Assembly (NCBI RefSeq): GCF_001555965.1
Contig: NZ_LSHX01000017.1
Location: 1 to 64,000, forward strand
Length of the DNA stretch: 64,000 bases
DNA from: Sphingomonas sp. CCH21-G11
Lineage (GTDB): Bacteria > Pseudomonadota > Alphaproteobacteria > Sphingomonadales > Sphingomonadaceae
Direction: 5' to 3'
A program made the position numbers and the translations under genes. A model generated the notes under the pieces. It was not told the origin of the DNA, searched no databases, and was given only the letters and a program-made list of their open reading frames with translations. Shown here in pieces: positions 18,082-26,645 of this stretch; the stretch's first letter is position 1; each line of letters opens with the position of its first letter.

Positions 18082-19845
18082 CTACTCCGCCCATGCCGCA
18101 TCGTCGAGATGCAGTTCGGCGGCCGGGCGCGCGCCCCAATCGTCGCGCCGCGCACGTCCCGCCACCCAAAGCCGGCGATGGGGCGGGGCGGCCAGCAGCG
18201 CCTGGCCGAGCAGCGTGTCGGCGCTGCGAAACGCCACCGCCTTGAGCGTCGCGCCGTCGTCGCCCGACAGGATGGCGCGGACATGGCCGGTGCCGACCAC
18301 ATCCGCCTTCACCACGCGCACCGGGCCCGCGGCGACGCGCGGTGCGGGCCAGCCCATGCCATAGGGCCCACCCTGTTCCAGCGCATCGACCAGCACCGGG
18401 TTGACCGCGCGCGGCGCAAGCACGGCGTCGACCAGCAGGGCGCGCCCGATCCCGGCACGCGCAACCGCTTCGCCCAGGCGCGTGTCGAGGAACGCGGTGA
18501 GCGCATCGACCTGGTCGGCGGCGATGGTCAGCCCGGCCGCCATCGCGTGGCCGCCGCCGGCGATCAGCAGACCGGCTTCCTTCGCCGCCAGAATCGCCGC
18601 ACCCAGGTCGACCCCCGCGACGGACCGTCCGGACCCCTTGCCGATGCCCTGTTCGTCGATCGCGATGACGATGGCCGGCCGACCCAGCTTTTCCTTCAGC
18701 CGCCCCGCGACGATGCCGATTACGCCGGCATGCCATCCCGGCGCCGCGACGACCGCGACCGCATGCGCCGTTCCGCCCGCCAGCGTCTCGGCGGTCGCCT
18801 GCACCTCGCCCTCGATCGTCCGGCGCTCCTGATTGAGCTGGTCGAGCTCGGCGGCGATTCGTCGTGCCTCGTCGGGATCGTCGGTGGTCAGCAAGCGTAC
18901 GCCCAGGTCGGCGCGGCCGACGCGCCCGCCGGCGTTGATCCGCGGGCCCAGCGCGAAGCCCAGGTCGCTGCAGCTCGGTGCGCGCGTCAGGCGGGAAGCT
19001 TCGATCAGCGCGTTCATCCCGATATTGCGCCGGGCGGCCATGACCTTCAGCCCCTGTGCGACAAAGGCGCGGTTGAGCCCGCGCAACGACGCGACGTCGG
19101 CGACCGTGCCGAGCGCCACCAGGTCGAGCAGGTCGAGCAGGCGGGGCTCGGCCCGGCCGCCAGCGAACCAGCCGCGCGCGCGCAGCACCCGCAGCAATGC
19201 CGCGCCGAGCAGAAACGCGACGCCGACCGCGGCGAGGTGGCCGTGTTCGGCGCCTTCCGCCTCATCCAGCCGGTTCGGGTTGACCACCGCATGCGCGACG
19301 GGCAGCGCGGCTGCGCATTTGTGATGATCGACGACGATCACGTCGACTCCGGCGTCGCGCGCCATCTCCAGCGCCTCGAACGCCTGTGCGCCGCAATCGA
19401 CCGTGACGATCAGGTCCGCGCCCTCGCGCTTCAACCGCACCAGCGCCTCGCCCGAGGGGCCATAGCCCTCCATCAGCCGGTCGGGGATATAGGCGCGCGC
19501 CGCCAGCCCCAGGTCGCGCAACAGGCGGATCAGCAGCGCCGCCGATGTCGCGCCGTCGACGTCGTAATCGCCAAAGATCACGACGTTTTCGTTCGCGGCG
19601 ACGGCGTCTGCGATCCGTTCGGCCGCGCGGTCCATGTCGCGGAAGATCGACGGGTCGGGCATGAATGCGCGAATGCTGGGCGCACGATGGCGATCGAGAT
19701 CCTCGCGCGCACAGCCACGCGCCAGCAACAGCTGGGTGACCAGATCGTCGGGCGTGTAATCCGCGCCGCCCGCGTCGTTCGCCAGGCCGCGCCACTGCCA
19801 GGGCTGGCCGAGGATCGATTGCCGGATGTTGAGGATCGCTGACAT
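18082..19845 (-). CDS. recJ: Single-stranded-DNA-specific exonuclease RecJ
   Basis: RecJ degrades single-stranded DNA 5' to 3' in recombination and repair. The 587 residues contain the DHH-family motifs FGDYDVDGATSAALL (about 91-105), VVDHHKC (about 168-174) and, in the DHHA1/OB part, GGHAMAAG. The motif GPRINAGGRVGRADLGVRLL is also typical. The start at 19845 gives the normal length. An in-frame extension further upstream is not coding in style. Confidence 0.95.
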   Translation of the reverse strand: MSAILNIRQSILGQPWQWRGLANDAGGADYTPDDLVTQLLLARGCAREDLDRHRAPSIRAFMPDPSIFRDMDRAAERIADAVAANENVVIFGDYDVDGATSAALLIRLLRDLGLAARAYIPDRLMEGYGPSGEALVRLKREGADLIVTVDCGAQAFEALEMARDAGVDVIVVDHHKCAAALPVAHAVVNPNRLDEAEGAEHGHLAAVGVAFLLGAALLRVLRARGWFAGGRAEPRLLDLLDLVALGTVADVASLRGLNRAFVAQGLKVMAARRNIGMNALIEASRLTRAPSCSDLGFALGPRINAGGRVGRADLGVRLLTTDDPDEARRIAAELDQLNQERRTIEGEVQATAETLAGGTAHAVAVVAAPGWHAGVIGIVAGRLKEKLGRPAIVIAIDEQGIGKGSGRSVAGVDLGAAILAAKEAGLLIAGGGHAMAAGLTIAADQVDALTAFLDTRLGEAVARAGIGRALLVDAVLAPRAVNPVLVDALEQGGPYGMGWPAPRVAAGPVRVVKADVVGTGHVRAILSGDDGATLKAVAFRSADTLLGQALLAAPPHRRLWVAGRARRDDWGARPAAELHLDDAAWAE

Positions 19846-19894
19846 GGCTGCCACCGGGGCTAGGCGATCGCGCGGGCGCGGTCCAGCACGGGGA

Positions 19895-20587
19895 TCATTT
19901 GATCCAGCTGCCCTCGCGAAACCATTTGGTGACGATGTATTTGACCCCGCGCGTGACCGCGACCCCTTCGTGGAGCGTCGCATCGTTGGGGCTGCCGTCT
20001 TCGCCCATGTTGTTCCAGGCGACGAGCAGGCCGCGTTCGGGCTTGAAACGCACGCCCAGCCTTGGAAACCAGGTCGATCCCCCATCCGATACGTCATTCA
20101 GATAGACCATCGCCGTCCAGGTGCGCTGGCCCCCGAACGGCCTCATCGTTTCCCAATAGGGCTCGTTTTCGTTGAAATAGTCGTGGTGGGCGCGGAACTG
20201 CTGGCCGGGCGCATATCGCTGGCCCTGGATCGTCTCGCCCTGCCGCGGTTCCATGCCGAGCAGGTCGGCGATCGCCTCGTCGATCGGCTGGACGTCGGGC
20301 GACCAGCGGTCGAGGTCGCAGCTGTCGCTCGTCCGGAAATAGGGGTCGTTGCTGGTCGACAACAGCGTCGACTTGCGGCGGCCCGCGTCGATCAGGTCGA
20401 TCAGCAGCCGGCATTGCGCCGGCGACAGATAGTCGGGGTGGGTGAACATCTGTGCGCCGTCGACAGGCACGCGGCGCATGCCCGGGGTCGCGGCCAGTCG
20501 CGCCGCAACCTGCACGCCGATGTCACGGCGCGCCGGCGACGGCGGGCCGGGACGGGCAGGGGCTTTGCGGCGGCGGGACCAGAACAT
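19895..20587 (-). CDS. 2-oxoglutarate/Fe(II)-dependent prolyl 4-hydroxylase-type oxygenase
   Basis: The 230-residue protein carries the iron facial triad H134-x-D136 (AHHDYF) and H206 (TLHEGVAV), followed by K216 ten residues later as the 2-oxoglutarate anchor (RGVKYIVTKWF). This is the P4Hc domain. Bacterial members hydroxylate proline or other residues of protein or peptide substrates. The substrate here is unknown. The basic N-terminus (SRRRKAPARPGPPSPARR) is not conserved in the family. It lies 49 bp upstream of recJ on the same strand. Confidence 0.88.
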   Translation of the reverse strand: MFWSRRRKAPARPGPPSPARRDIGVQVAARLAATPGMRRVPVDGAQMFTHPDYLSPAQCRLLIDLIDAGRRKSTLLSTSNDPYFRTSDSCDLDRWSPDVQPIDEAIADLLGMEPRQGETIQGQRYAPGQQFRAHHDYFNENEPYWETMRPFGGQRTWTAMVYLNDVSDGGSTWFPRLGVRFKPERGLLVAWNNMGEDGSPNDATLHEGVAVTRGVKYIVTKWFREGSWIK

Positions 20588-20674
20588 CGTCGCCGACCCT
20601 GCACAAAGCCGCCCCCGAAACGCAAGAGGCCCGACGTCGCCGCCGGGCCTCCGCGCTTCGCCATCCGGCGATCG

Positions 20675-21640
20675 TCACCAGAAGATATCGTACTCGACAT
20701 CGACGACGCGACCCGACCGGATGTCGATCAGCAACGCGTCATTGTAATAGCGCACCCAACGGTACGGACCAAAGGCCGGCGGCAGGCGATAGTAGAACGG
20801 ATCGTCGATCCAGTATTGCGGAGCGAACAGCAGCGAGCCGAGCGTCAGGCCGATGGAAAAGCGGCGATAGCCGTAATTCCAGCCGTTCGGCGCGTAATAG
20901 CGCGGCAGGCGATAGAGGTTCCGATTGCGGCCGCGCCAGTCGCGCCAGTTGTACCGATTGTCGCCGCGCCAGCCGCGATTCCAGTCGCGCCGGTCATCCC
21001 AACCGCGCCGATACCGCTGGTCGTCGCGCCAGTCGCCGAAGCGGCGGCCGTTCCAGTCGCGACGATCGTTACGGAAATCGCGTCGGTCATCCCGGAAATC
21101 GCGGCGGTTGTCGCGGAAGTCGCGACGATCATCGCGAACGTCGCGCCGGTCATTGCGGAAATCGCGGAATTCGCGACGGTCGTTGCGAAACTCGCGCCGC
21201 TCGCCGGCAAAGTCGCGGCGATCGTCGCGCCGCTCGTTACGGAAGTCGCGACGATCGTCCTGGCGATCCGCGCGGAACGCCTCGCGCGTCACCTCGCCAC
21301 GACGGAAATCGCGCCGGTCATCCTGACGTTCGCGGGCGAAGTCGCGGCGATCGTCGGCACGATCCTGACGAAAGGCGCGCCGATCCTCGCCGAATTCCCG
21401 GCGCTCCTGACGAAATTCGCGGCGCTCGGCTCTCGCTTCGTTTCGCTGCTGACTAAAGGCCGGACGTTCCTCGCCCGCTTCGCGGCGTTCGGCGGCGCGG
21501 GGCGCACCCCCGCGGTCGACGCGCTCGGCACGTTCGGGGCGACCGCCACGCCCGCCACGACCGTCACGATCCTGGGCAGTGGCAGCGATGGGGGTCAGCG
21601 CGGTGGCGCCGATCAACAGGCTCAAGAGGATATTTCGCAT
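20675..21640 (-). CDS. RcnB-like exported protein with Asp/Arg tandem repeats
   Basis: The start at 21640, preceded by GGAGACGTGACG, gives a 321-residue protein with a signal peptide (MRNILLSLLIGATALTPIAATA). From about residue 60 to 190 the chain is a highly charged repeat built on D-D/N-R-R-D-F-R heptads. The last ~80 residues (GWNYGYRRFSIGLTLG, then YRWVRYYNDALLIDIRSGRVVDV) match the C-terminal domain of RcnB/YohN family periplasmic proteins. RcnB of E. coli takes part in nickel and cobalt homeostasis, but many sphingomonad paralogues lack that link, so the role is open. The opposite strand carries a long Val/Ala/Pro-rich open frame that is a mirror of this repeat. Confidence 0.8.
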   Translation of the reverse strand: MRNILLSLLIGATALTPIAATAQDRDGRGGRGGRPERAERVDRGGAPRAAERREAGEERPAFSQQRNEARAERREFRQERREFGEDRRAFRQDRADDRRDFARERQDDRRDFRRGEVTREAFRADRQDDRRDFRNERRDDRRDFAGERREFRNDRREFRDFRNDRRDVRDDRRDFRDNRRDFRDDRRDFRNDRRDWNGRRFGDWRDDQRYRRGWDDRRDWNRGWRGDNRYNWRDWRGRNRNLYRLPRYYAPNGWNYGYRRFSIGLTLGSLLFAPQYWIDDPFYYRLPPAFGPYRWVRYYNDALLIDIRSGRVVDVEYDIFW

Positions 21641-21738
21641 CGTCACGTCTCCGTGGCACGATCGCCACATGCCTGTCGTCTACCCACGCTGCGATGACCC
21701 GTTTCTGAATTGCGTTGACAGCAATCAGAAAGGAAAGC

Positions 21739-22272
21739 TCAAGGCCGCAGGGCCGGTACGCTGCGCGCCGCGTCGCGCGGGTCGATGCCCGGCTGGGCCG
21801 GCACCGGGATAGTCTCGTCGCCCCGCGCGATCCGGGCCGCCATCTGGACCGCGTCGACCAGGCGTGGATAGATGCCGCACCGGCACAGGTTGCCGAGCGC
21901 GTCGACGATGTCGGCTTCGGACGGGTCGCGATTGCGCCTCAGCAGGACCGCCGCCGCCATGACGATGCCGGGCAGGCAATAGCCGCATTGCGACACGTTG
22001 GCCGCGATCATCGCCTGCTGGACCGGGTGGTCGCGTTCGCGCGACAGGCCCTCGATCGTGGTGACGAACGTCCCCTCGATCGCCGCGATCGTCACCTGGC
22101 ACGATCGCACCGCCTGGCCGTCGATATCCACGGTGCACGCCCCGCAATCGCCGGTGCCGCAGCCATATTTGGTTCCGGTCAGGTTGGACGCGTCGCGCAG
22201 TGCCCAAAGCAGCGGCGTCGCGGGATCGAGCCGGTATTCGACCGGCTGGTTGTTGACGGTGAAACGGGTCAT
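21739..22272 (-). CDS. (2Fe-2S)-binding subunit of a xanthine oxidase-family dehydrogenase (IorA-like)
   Basis: The 177-residue protein has both [2Fe-2S] clusters of the family: C38, C43, C46 and C58 in the ferredoxin-like half, then C96, C99, C130 and C132 in the helical half. This is the small electron-transfer subunit of enzymes such as isoquinoline 1-oxidoreductase or aldehyde dehydrogenases with a molybdopterin large subunit. No large subunit is adjacent on either side, which is unusual, so the partner must be encoded elsewhere or lost. It is 48 bp downstream of the class II aldolase gene. Confidence 0.88.
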   Translation of the reverse strand: MTRFTVNNQPVEYRLDPATPLLWALRDASNLTGTKYGCGTGDCGACTVDIDGQAVRSCQVTIAAIEGTFVTTIEGLSRERDHPVQQAMIAANVSQCGYCLPGIVMAAAVLLRRNRDPSEADIVDALGNLCRCGIYPRLVDAVQMAARIARGDETIPVPAQPGIDPRDAARSVPALRP

Positions 22273-22320
22273 CGCGGTTCCGGATAGCGCAGGATCGGAC
22301 GGCGAGAAACCCGCGCCCGA

Positions 22321-23082
22321 TCAGTCGCGCCAGCTGCGGTCGATGCGGTCGACCAATCGCACCATCGCGGCGAAATCCGCCGCGCCCGCGCCGCCGGGGA
22401 TCTGCACCTTGTGCAGGTCGCGCTGATGGATGGCCACGACGTCGGCGGGAACCTCGATCGGCGTGCCCATCGACGCGGTCGCGACCTGGATCTCGCACGC
22501 GCGCTGTAGCGACCAGTGCTTGATAAAGGCTTCGGGCAGTGTGCGCCCCATCACCAGAATGCCGTGGTTGCGCAGCAGCATCACGCGCTTGTCGCCCAGA
22601 TGTTCGATCAGCCTTTCGCCCTCCTCGGCGCGCACCGTCACCCCCTCGAAATCGTGGTATGCGATCTGGCCGACGAAGTTGCAGGCATAGAAGTTGGTCG
22701 GGCGCAGGCCGCCTTCGACCGCGCTCACCGCCATGCCGGCGGTGGTATGGGTGTGCATGATGCAATGCGCGTCGGGCAGGTGGCGGTGGAACAGCGCATG
22801 CTGGGTAAAGCCGGCGAGGTTGACCGGGTGCGGGTTCAGGTCGAGCTTGTTGCCGTCGATGTCGATCTTGACCAGGTTCGACGCCTTTACCTCGCTGAAG
22901 TGCAGGCCAAAGGGATTGATCAGGAACGCGCCGTCCTCGCCCGGCACCTTCAGCGTGATGTGGTTGTAGATCATCTCTGACCAGCCGAGCATGTCGAAAA
23001 TGCGGTAACAGGCCGCGAGCTGCTGGCGCGCATCGCGCTCCGCGTCGCTCATAGTCGCGGGCGACTTGATCGCGGTGGCCAT
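22321..23082 (-). CDS. Class II aldolase/adducin family protein
   Basis: The start at 23082 is preceded by GGAGAAG at good spacing and gives 253 residues. Zinc ligands typical of class II aldolases (fuculose-phosphate aldolase group) are H110 and H112 in IMHTHTTAG and H173 in LLRNHGILVMG. The family includes aldolases and decarboxylases acting on sugar or carboxylate substrates. This branch (long N-terminus, no kinase partner) is usually annotated only as class II aldolase/adducin. It is divergent from the crotonase gene with 77 bp between starts. Confidence 0.85.
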   Translation of the reverse strand: MATAIKSPATMSDAERDARQQLAACYRIFDMLGWSEMIYNHITLKVPGEDGAFLINPFGLHFSEVKASNLVKIDIDGNKLDLNPHPVNLAGFTQHALFHRHLPDAHCIMHTHTTAGMAVSAVEGGLRPTNFYACNFVGQIAYHDFEGVTVRAEEGERLIEHLGDKRVMLLRNHGILVMGRTLPEAFIKHWSLQRACEIQVATASMGTPIEVPADVVAIHQRDLHKVQIPGGAGAADFAAMVRLVDRIDRSWRD

Positions 23083-23159
23083 GATCTTCTCCATCCGACA
23101 TTGTTTCGAAGATGCAGTATGGCATAGGGGGCGGGGAACGATCAATTGGAGGCAGGGTG

Positions 23160-23792
23160 ATGAGCGAAGCGATGATCCGGGTCGAACGCGATGGCGATGT
23201 GCTGGTCATCGCGCTCAATCGCCCGGATCGCCTGAATGCCGCGCCGACGGCGATGTTCGACCAGATCCGCGATGCGCTCGCCGGGCTCGACGGAGCGCGC
23301 GCGGTGCTGATCCGGGGGGAGGGGCGGGCGTTCGCGGGCATCGGCAGCAGCCTCGCGCTTACCGCGGACTTCTGCATCGCCAGCCCGACCGCCTATTTCC
23401 TTCAGGCGTTCGTCAATATCGGGCTGGTGCCCGACGGCGGCGCGACGTGGCTGCTGCCGCGTATCGTCGGGCGCGCGCGCGCGATGGAAATGATGATGCT
23501 TGGCGAACGGGTGTCGGCCGAACGCGCGCTGGAATGGGGATTGATCCACCGGGTGGTCACCGACGAACGGCTGGATGAGGAGGCGCTGGCGCTGGCGCAG
23601 CGGCTTGCGCGCGGCCCGACGGTCGCGCTCGGCCTGATGCGCCGCGCGGTCTGGCGCGCGCTCGACACCGGCCATGCCGAAGCGATGCTGGCGGAGGCCG
23701 AGGCGCAGCGCAGGGCGCGGGGCAGCGCGGATTCGGTGGAGGGCGGCATGGCCTTCCTCCAGAAGCGACCGCCCGAATTCAAGGGCCGCTGA
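23160..23792 (+). CDS. Crotonase-fold protein lacking about 50 central residues (possible pseudogene)
   Basis: A GGAGGCAGGGTG ribosome binding site precedes the ATG at 23160. The 210-residue product aligns end to end with enoyl-CoA hydratases of the PaaG type (about 260). The start is ALNRPDRLNA and the later part is GLVPDGGATWLLPR, GERVSAERALEWGLI and the FLQKRPPEFKG end. Between RGEGRAF and AGIGSSLALTADFCIA the family normally has about 50 residues running from CAGxDL to NGVA. They are absent without a frameshift. The missing part includes one oxyanion-hole region, so catalysis is doubtful. It may be a deletion allele, an assembly collapse between short GCGGGC repeats, or a shortened non-catalytic protein. 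It is convergent with cysH. Confidence 0.8.
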   Translation: MSEAMIRVERDGDVLVIALNRPDRLNAAPTAMFDQIRDALAGLDGARAVLIRGEGRAFAGIGSSLALTADFCIASPTAYFLQAFVNIGLVPDGGATWLLPRIVGRARAMEMMMLGERVSAERALEWGLIHRVVTDERLDEEALALAQRLARGPTVALGLMRRAVWRALDTGHAEAMLAEAEAQRRARGSADSVEGGMAFLQKRPPEFKGR

Positions 23793-23800
23793 CGCCCGGC

Positions 23801-24574
23801 TTACGCCGCCGGCTTGGCGGCACCTGCGGGCAGGTGGATGCCGCACTCGGTCTTGGCAAAGCCGCGCCACCGTCCAGCGCGGACGTCATCCCCGTCGGTG
23901 GAGACCGGGCTGGTGCACGGTGCGCAGCCGATCGAGGGATAGCCCTGTGCCTCGAGCGGATGGCGCGGCAGGTCGTGCGCGACGAAATAGGCGTCGAGGT
24001 CCGCCCGATGCCACGTCGCCAGCGGATTGAGCTTCAACCGACCCTGCGCATCGGCGGCGTCGATCTCGAACCGTTCGAGCGCGGCGCGGGTATCCGCCTG
24101 AAACGCCTTGCGCCCCGTAATTGTCGCGTCGAAGCCGCCCAGTGCGCGGGTGAGCGGGTGGACCTTGCGCAGGTCGCAACAGCCGTCGGGATCGTAGGAC
24201 CAGCGTTCGTCGGCCGCGTCACGAGCAGCGAGCGCGGCGGGATCGGGGGTCAGATTGCGAAGGTCGCGCAGCCCAAGCCGGTCTGCGAGCAGATCCCGAT
24301 ACGCCAGCGTCTCCGGAAAATGTTTGCCGGTATCGAGAAACAGGACCGGGATCGCGGGATCGACCGTGGCGACCAGATGCAGCAGCACCGCGGATTCGGC
24401 GCCGAAGGATGAAAGCAGCGCGACGTCGCCGAGCATCCGGTTGCCCAGCACCGTCCGCAGCATCGTCGCGGCATCCTCCCCGCGAAACCGGTCGTTCAGG
24501 CGCAGCGCATCCGCCGGAATGAAGCGCGGCGCGACATCGATCCGGTCGACCGCTCGGATGTCGAGGTCAGCCAT
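23801..24574 (-). CDS. cysH: Adenylyl/phosphoadenylyl-sulfate reductase, 4Fe-4S type
   Basis: This 257-residue enzyme reduces activated sulfate to sulfite in cysteine synthesis. Cys pairs C132-C133 (DGCCDLRK) and C217/C220 (GCAPC) are the [4Fe-4S] ligands that mark APS-type reductases, and C244 in ECGIH is the nucleophile. The PP-loop motif is SSFGAESAVLLHL at about 55-67. The start at 24574 overlaps the DUF934 gene by 8 bp. It is the last gene of the sulfur operon. Confidence 0.93.
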   Translation of the reverse strand: MADLDIRAVDRIDVAPRFIPADALRLNDRFRGEDAATMLRTVLGNRMLGDVALLSSFGAESAVLLHLVATVDPAIPVLFLDTGKHFPETLAYRDLLADRLGLRDLRNLTPDPAALAARDAADERWSYDPDGCCDLRKVHPLTRALGGFDATITGRKAFQADTRAALERFEIDAADAQGRLKLNPLATWHRADLDAYFVAHDLPRHPLEAQGYPSIGCAPCTSPVSTDGDDVRAGRWRGFAKTECGIHLPAGAAKPAA

Positions 24575-24992
24575 GGCGCAGCTTCCACACCGGCACGCGT
24601 TCATCGGCCGCGGCCTGATAAACATGGTCATGCCGCGCAATCGCCGCGGCCAGCGTCGCCTGATCGACCGGAGAGGCCGGCGCGAAACTGTCGAAGCCGC
24701 ACCGCCGCATCAGCGGGATCTGGTCGACGAGCACGTCGCCCTCGGCGCGCAACTCGCCGCCATAGCCGGCCTCGCGCAGGATGCGTGCCGCCGAATAGCC
24801 CCGACCGTCGCGAAAGCTCGGAAAACTGATCTCGACCAACGCCAGCCGGTCGAGAAAGGGAAGGAGCGCGCGGACATCCTCGCCGGCCTCGACCCTGACC
24901 GCAGTCGCATTCGACTGACCCAGAAAGGCGTCGAGCGTGACCGCCGGCTCCTCGTGCGGCTCGTCGTCGCGCAGGCGCAACAACTTATCCAT
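24567..24992 (-). CDS. DUF934 protein of the sulfite reductase operon
   Basis: This 141-residue protein belongs to the DUF934 family, recognised by VEISFPSFRDGRGYSAARILREAGYGGELRA. The family nearly always lies between the sulfite reductase and cysH genes in proteobacteria. Its biochemical function is not established. It is sometimes described as an oxidoreductase-associated protein. It overlaps the reductase gene by 8 bp and cysH by 8 bp. Confidence 0.88.
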   Translation of the reverse strand: MDKLLRLRDDEPHEEPAVTLDAFLGQSNATAVRVEAGEDVRALLPFLDRLALVEISFPSFRDGRGYSAARILREAGYGGELRAEGDVLVDQIPLMRRCGFDSFAPASPVDQATLAAAIARHDHVYQAAADERVPVWKLRHG

Positions 24993-26616
24993 AGATTGCT
25001 TCCTTGAACGGCTCCATGCCAATCCGACGATAGGTGTCGACGAAACGCTCGCCCGCCTCGCGATGCGCGATGTAGACCTCGGTCGCCTTTTCGACCGCGT
25101 CGACGACGCCGTCCTCGGTAAATCCCGGTCCGGTGATGCGGGCGAGGCTGACGTCCTCCGCGCCCGATCCGCCGAACGACAGCTGGTAGTTTTCGACGCC
25201 TTTCCGGTCGACGCCCAGAATGCCGATATGGCCGGCATGGTGATGGCCGCACGCATTGATGCAGCCGGAGATTTTGAGCTTGAGCTCGCCCAGGTCGCGC
25301 TGCCGGTCGAGGTCGGCGAAACGCGTCGCGATCTTCTGCGCGACGGGGATCGAGCGTGCATTGGCGAGGCTGCAATAGTCGAGGCCCGGGCAGGCGATGA
25401 TGTCGCTGATCAGGTCCAGATTAGCCTCCGCCAGCCCGGCGGCCGCCAGCGCCTGCCAGATCGCGTGCAGGTCCGCCTTGCGCACATGTGGCAGCACGAT
25501 GTTCTGGGCGTGCGTGACGCGGAGCTCGTCATGGCTGTAGCGCGCGGCAAGGTCGGCCATCACGTCCATCTGGTCGGCACTCGCGTCGCCCGGAATGCCG
25601 CCCACCGGCTTGAGCGAGATGTTGACGATCGCATGGCCCGGCTGCTTGTGCGCCTTCACATTCTGGTCGATCCACACCGCAAAATCGGGATCGCTGCGGT
25701 CGACCGTGTCGTCGAGACCCTGTTCAAAGGGCGGCGGCGCGAAGAATGCCGCGATGCGATCGAACTCGGCGGCCGGCGGATCGATGCCCAGCGCCTTGAC
25801 CGCGACGAACTCGGCTTCGACCTGGCGGCGATATTCGTCCGCGCCGATCTCGTGCACCAGGATCTTGATCCGCGCCTTGTAGAGATTGTCGCGGCGCCCA
25901 TGGCGGTTGTAGACCCGCAGGCAGGCCTCCAGATAGCTCAGCAGGTCGCCGAGCGGCACGAAATCGCGGATTTCCGGCGCGATCATGGGTGTGCGACCCA
26001 TGCCTCCGCCGACGAAGATCCGCGCGCCCATTTCGCCGTCGCGCGCGACGATCTGAATGCCGATATCGTGCAGACGCATCGCCGCGCGATCCTCCGCCGC
26101 CGCGATCACCGCGATCTTGAACTTGCGCGGCAGGTAGGTGAACTCGGGGTGGAACGTGCTCCACTGCCGGATCAGCTCGGCCCATGGCCGCGGATCGGTC
26201 AGCTCGTCCGCGGCCGCACCGGCGAACTGGTCGGACGAGATGTTGCGGATGCAATTGCCGCTGGTCTGGATCGCATGCATCTCGACCGTCGCCAGATCGG
26301 CGAGGATGTCGGGCGCGTCGGCCAGCTTGATCCAGTTATACTGCAGGTTCTGGCGCGTGGTGAAATGGCCGTAGCCGCGATCATATTTGCGCGCGACGTG
26401 CGCCAGCATCCGCATCTGCCGGCTGTCGAGCGTGCCATAGGGGATGGCGACGCGAAGCATATAGGCGTGCAGCTGCAAATAGAGGCCGTTCATCAGCCGC
26501 AGCGGCTTGAACTGGTCCTCGGTCAGCTGCCCCGCGATGCGGCGTTCCACCTGATCGCGGAATTCGGCAACGCGGGCATCGACGATCGCCTGGTCATATT
26601 GGTCGTATCGGTACAT
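24985..26616 (-). CDS. cysI: Nitrite/sulfite reductase, siroheme and 4Fe-4S type
   Basis: The 543-residue protein carries two half repeats and the siroheme/[4Fe-4S] ligands ACPGLDYC and SGCINACGHH near residues 425-475. Context (uroporphyrinogen methyltransferase, DUF934, cysH) makes the six-electron reduction of sulfite to sulfide the likely reaction. The electron donor could be ferredoxin or a separate flavoprotein. No CysJ is present in the window. The symbol cysI is functional shorthand, since the sequence is equally close to NirA-type enzymes. Confidence 0.9.
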   Translation of the reverse strand: MYRYDQYDQAIVDARVAEFRDQVERRIAGQLTEDQFKPLRLMNGLYLQLHAYMLRVAIPYGTLDSRQMRMLAHVARKYDRGYGHFTTRQNLQYNWIKLADAPDILADLATVEMHAIQTSGNCIRNISSDQFAGAAADELTDPRPWAELIRQWSTFHPEFTYLPRKFKIAVIAAAEDRAAMRLHDIGIQIVARDGEMGARIFVGGGMGRTPMIAPEIRDFVPLGDLLSYLEACLRVYNRHGRRDNLYKARIKILVHEIGADEYRRQVEAEFVAVKALGIDPPAAEFDRIAAFFAPPPFEQGLDDTVDRSDPDFAVWIDQNVKAHKQPGHAIVNISLKPVGGIPGDASADQMDVMADLAARYSHDELRVTHAQNIVLPHVRKADLHAIWQALAAAGLAEANLDLISDIIACPGLDYCSLANARSIPVAQKIATRFADLDRQRDLGELKLKISGCINACGHHHAGHIGILGVDRKGVENYQLSFGGSGAEDVSLARITGPGFTEDGVVDAVEKATEVYIAHREAGERFVDTYRRIGMEPFKEAIYG

Positions 26617-26645
26617 CGGCTCGGGCCTCTATCTGCGTCGGCGGG

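Noticed and set aside
19826-21697. Plus-strand frame coding a Val/Ala/Pro-rich repeat protein
   Set aside because: It is the reverse complement of recJ upstream flank, the oxygenase and the Asp/Arg repeat of the RcnB-like gene. The repeat is explained by that gene, which has a signal peptide and a known C-terminal domain.
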